A stretch of 64,000 nt of DNA. Origin: Blastocystis sp. Blastoise. Its lineage: Eukaryota > Sar > Bigyra > Opalinata > Blastocystidae. Shown piece by piece: positions 60,797 through 64,000 of the stretch (position 1 is its first letter; each line of letters starts with the position of its first letter). The DNA is taken from NCBI GenBank assembly GCA_039096225.1, contig JBBPEB010000003.1, forward strand, positions 800,001 to 864,000. Direction: 5' to 3'. The translations under genes and the position numbers were made by a program. The notes beneath the pieces were generated by a model. That model ran no database searches, was not told the origin of the DNA, and worked only from the letters and a program-made list of their open reading frames with translations.

Positions 60797-61235
60797 TTAT
60801 ATTTATAATGATACTATTTTGAATAATAATTACAAGAATATTTTATTATTATTGTTATTATTATCATTATTATTATATTTATATATGATACTATATTGAA
60901 TTATAATAATAATCTATTATCATTATTATTATATTTATATATGATACTATATTGAATTATAATAATAATATATTATATATATAGGTAAATTTCAGATGGT
61001 TGTTTTGAATGGATTAGGTCATCATCTTCATGAAGATAATCCTAGAGAAGTATATATATATACTATATATATATATATATATATACTATCTAAAATATAT
61101 AAATAATATATATACTATATTCTATAGATGTCTCATGTATTACAGCGATATTTATGGAGATATAAATTTATTTCTGAAGAATTAGAAAAGGAATTAGTTA
61201 AAGAAAAATTATTAAATGAATATTATAATTTATAA
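59111..61235 (+). CDS. PPME1: Protein phosphatase methylesterase 1
   Basis: Predicted 338-residue alpha/beta hydrolase that removes the C-terminal methyl ester from the PP2A catalytic subunit. Ten in-phase exons: 59111-59187, 59236-59320, 59363-59455, 59523-59574, 59623-59746, 59866-60042, 60202-60326, 60632-60742, 60985-61049, 61128-61235. Motifs: VLCLHGCGLSALSFAAF (oxyanion loop), IIAPDFRGHGNSHS, VVLGHSMGGAIACEY with the nucleophile Ser, LLVLDVVEQTAIDAL, MRKPKTFSSLESAIAWSFNS, AVAGRDRLDKELTIAQMQGK with the acid Asp, and NGLGHHLHEDNP with the catalytic His. Two introns are GC-AG (60043-60201, 60743-60984), each forced by the conserved sequence on both sides. The catalytic Ser codon is itself split by an intron (AG|T). 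Length slightly shorter than human (386). Very sure. Confidence 0.92.
60043..60201 (+). other. GC-AG intron in PPME1 (first)
   Basis: Donor GGAG|GCATCT, acceptor TATATAG|T; joins ESAIAW and SFNSGTLQN in phase. No GT is available between the conserved Trp and the repeat. The intron body is a 9-bp (TTTATTATA)n array. Confidence 0.8.
60743..60984 (+). other. GC-AG intron in PPME1 (second)
   Basis: Donor CAAG|GCATAT, acceptor TATATAG|GT; joins IAQMQ-G and KFQMVVLNG in phase, the conserved QMQGKFQ block of the family. Confidence 0.8.
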
Positions 61236-61916
61236 TTTTACTCTATATATAAATATATACTTATAAAATTGCCTCTCTTTTCATTTCACTTTTTTTTAAT
61301 ATATATATATTTTTTTGTGTTTTCTATGTTATTTTTATATATTGTTTATAATTTTTATTTCCATACAACACAACTATATTCATTGTATATTTAAAAAGTC
61401 TGTTATCACAAATTAATATTTTTGTTTCATTATACTTGTGTTTTATCAAAAAAATAATAATAATTTAAGGAATATTTTTATTATACGCTTTCAGTAATGA
61501 TCAGAGAGTTTAAAAAAAATAAAAAGAGTGAATGATAGTCTGAGAGAATGAACTGTAAAAAATATATATAACGTTCCTTATGTTTTTTTCATATCATATA
61601 CATCTATATAACTAGTTATATTCATTAGTTATCCATAATACAGAAGAAATACCTATAACAAAGAAAAGCCAATAAAATCTCAAGTTTTGATCAATCTCAA
61701 TTCCCGTGATTATTTCATATTTCTGGCAGAGATATTGGGAATCGTTCAAAAGTCGGTTTTTTTTTATTGGGTAGTTCTTTTGTTACAATATTATTAACAG
61801 CTTCTTTTTAGCCATTTATTTAATCCATATTATCTATTTAACGAGATCGTATCAAAGATGTATATATAGATTGAATAATTGTTTTTAATAGTTTGACTAT
61901 ATGATTCTTTTTGTAG
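61236..61916. promoter_or_regulatory. Intergenic PPME1 / GSK3 (GSK3 promoter side)
   Basis: 681 bp, A/T-rich. Contains one ATTCCCGTG motif (61700-61708) about 210 bp before the GSK3 start. No exon seen. Confidence 0.4.
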
Positions 61917-63603
61917 ATGGAAAAGCATACTACAAGTTATACAGCTAGACGTGTTGTTGGTAATGGTTCTTTTGGAGTAGTCTATCAAGCTGTTGTTGCC
62001 GATACAAACGAGATTGTTGCTATTAAGAAAGTTTTACAGGATAAACGTTTCAAAAATCGTGAGTTATATATTTTAAAGAAAATGGATCATCCTAACGTTG
62101 TAAGACTTCTTAATTCTTTCTATTCTGATAAACAAAATGTATTTTATATTTATTATAATTTTAAATAGTTTATCTATTAGTTTATTATAAATATATGTTA
62201 TTTTATTCTAAATATATGTTATTTTATTATAAATATTTTTTATTTTATTCTAAATATATGTTATTTTATTATAAATAAATGTTATTTTATTCTAAATATA
62301 TGTTATTTTATTATAAATAAATGTTATTTTATTCTAAATATATGTTATTTTATTCTAAATATATGTTATTTTATTATAAATAAATGTTATTTTATTCTAA
62401 ATATATTTGTAGGGTGAATTATATTTGAATCTTGTGATGGATTATATTCCAGATACTTTATATCGTTGTTCTCGTCGATATATTAAAGTGAATACATTGA
62501 TGCCTATGATTTATGTTAAAGTATTTTTAATGCTTATTATTTATTTATTATATATTTATTATATATTTATTATTTATTTATTATTAATCAAATTATTATT
62601 AATATTATTATTAATCAAATTATTATTATTATTATTATTAACATATATATATATATATTATCTAACAATATTCTACTATATAGTTATATGCATATCAATT
62701 ATTTAAAGCGTTAAATTATGTTCATTCTTTAGGTTTTTGTCATCGTGATATAAAACCACAAAATTTACTTATACAGATAGAAACACATATATTAAAATTA
62801 TGTGATTTTGGTAGTGCTAAGAAATTAGTAAAAGGTGAACCTAATGTTAGTTATATATGTAGTCGATATTATCGTGCACCTGAATTAATTTTTGGATCTA
62901 CTGAATATACTGTAGCTATAGATATATGGAGTGCTGGTTGTGTATTAGCGGAGTTATTAATAGGTAAACCATTATTCCCAGGGGAAAGTAATGTGGACCA
63001 ATTAGTCGAAATTATTAAAGTATTAGGTACACCTACTAGTGAACAAATTAAAGAAATGAATCCATCCTATCAAAACTTCAGATTCCCTTCTATTATTACA
63101 AAACACTGGGAAGATGTATATATATATAGAGAGATACAAGTTTTATTATTATTATTATTTTTTGTTGTTTTGTTTTTTGAGAAATATGTTAATTTAATAT
63201 TGATTTTGTTTATACAATCTATTTGTTTTATTTATTTTACTTATTCTATATATATTTATTCTATAGGTATTATCTATTCGTCCTGACCCTCTCTGTATTG
63301 ATCTTATTAATAAAATATTAATATTTGAACCCACAAAGCGTCTTACAGGTATAGTATTATTATTATGTTTATTATTATTATTATTATTATGTTTATTATT
63401 ATTATGTTTATTATTATACTTATTATTATTATATATATATAGCCTTAGAAGTCATGGCTCACCCCTTCTTCGATGATCTCCGCGCGGGATGCCTTCTTCC
63501 TGGAGGAACTCCTCTTCCTGATACACTATTTGATTTCACAGATACAGAACTTGCTTCGAATCCTTCTCTATTAGACAAATTATTACCTAAAAAACAAGAA
63601 TAA
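61917..63603 (+). CDS. GSK3: Glycogen synthase kinase 3 (CMGC Ser/Thr kinase)
   Basis: Predicted 334-residue GSK3, a constitutively active CMGC kinase of Wnt/insulin/cell-fate-type signalling. Five in-phase exons: 61917-62138, 62413-62520, 62684-63115, 63267-63348, 63443-63603. Motifs: [13 protein letters not shown] (Gly loop), [20 protein letters not shown] (catalytic Lys and PSTAIRE-like helix), [25 protein letters not shown] (catalytic loop), [19 protein letters not shown] (DFG), [14 protein letters not shown] with the activating Tyr, [20 protein letters not shown], and [16 protein letters not shown] at the end. The kinase domain starts within ~12 residues of the ATG, so the N-terminal inhibitory Ser region known from animal GSK3 is absent. 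The N-terminal exon begins right after a TTTTTGTAG that could also be a splice acceptor, leaving an upstream non-coding exon possible. Confidence 0.92.
62165..62405. repeat. ~22-bp minisatellite in GSK3 intron 1
   Basis: About ten copies of TTATTTTATT(C/A)TAAATA(T/A)ATG fill the intron 62139-62412, alternating two sub-variants (CTAAATATATG and ATAAATAAATG). Confidence 0.9.
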
Positions 63604-64000
63604 TAATATTATATATCTATTTTCAACTACTCATTTTTTCTTCTATTTATTTTTTTTTTTTTTTTGTTTTTTTAAATTATTTTCAATTTAAATATTCCCC
63701 AAAAATTCTTCTTTTTCTATAAATATATGTATCTTTTTTTAAACCTATTTTTATTGTGTATATATGATATTTTAAACTATATTATTTTCATTAGAATATA
63801 TTTATTTCCTCTATATTTGTATATATATTTATTTTTAAAATTATCATTACAAAAAATTTATAACTATTTTTTTTTTAATTTCTATCTATATATATTTCTA
63901 AAATTCTATAGTATATATATATGTATATTTTTTAAAACAGTAACTATATATATATATATATATTTGATTTAGAATCATTATTTTATTTTATTACTCTTTC
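63604..64000. other. GSK3 3' flank to window end
   Basis: T-rich (long T-run 63649-63666) and TA-rich sequence; nothing coding seen. Confidence 0.6.

Overview
The window is nuclear DNA from an extremely A+T-rich, intron-dense single-celled eukaryote. I cannot name the organism. Evidence: spliceosomal genes with up to 17 exons; nearly every intron starts GTATAT/GTATGT and ends TATATAG; introns and exons are full of (TA)n, (AAT)n and (AAAT)n microsatellites; proteins carry long poly-Asn tracts. A plausible mitochondrial presequence (34 kb), exocyst Sec3, Mis18 and three candidate U12-type introns argue for a mitochondriate protist that kept the minor spliceosome.

Layout. 1-7.5 kb: 5' part of eIF3c (-), Mis18 (-), exocyst SEC3 (+). 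8.1-10.5 kb: SEC12/PREB-like WD40 membrane protein (-). 10.9-13.4 kb: BTB-coiled coil-Pro repeat-TLDc protein (+). 14.1-21.1 kb: a 2,184-residue multidomain surface receptor (-). 21.1-30.3 kb: a low-density region with a truncated, frame-disrupted UTP20-like gene (-), a hidden 60-residue secreted-protein gene (-) and a 140-bp hAT-type MITE with an 8-bp target duplication. 30.3-33.6 kb: BRF1 of TFIIIB (-). 33.9-36.5 kb: HIBCH-like mitochondrial hydrolase (+). 37.2-52.9 kb: one 12-exon gene for a predicted 4,920-residue Asn-rich two-membrane-span protein (+), mostly from a single 12.3-kb exon. 53.5-54.3 kb: a 158-residue orphan with a Cys cluster (-). 54.8-58.3 kb: a PEP-utilising, rifampicin-phosphotransferase-like enzyme (-). 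59.1-61.2 kb: protein phosphatase methylesterase PPME1 (+). 61.9-63.6 kb: GSK3 kinase (+).

The genes form no operon or pathway; most are single-copy housekeeping genes (translation, secretion, Pol III transcription, signalling). The notable observations concern gene structure: three AT-AC/AT-AG introns with U12 signals, two GC-AG introns in PPME1, a TT-AG intron in the kinase-like gene, coding micro-exons carrying only the start codon region, and a G+C-rich 9-mer (ATTCCCGTG) that recurs far more often than base composition predicts. Exon structures were worked out by hand; phases were checked across every junction for Mis18, SEC3, SEC12, BTB-TLDc, the receptor, the secreted gene, HIBCH, the giant gene, the orphan, the PEP-utilising enzyme, PPME1 and GSK3, and all close to an intact reading frame.
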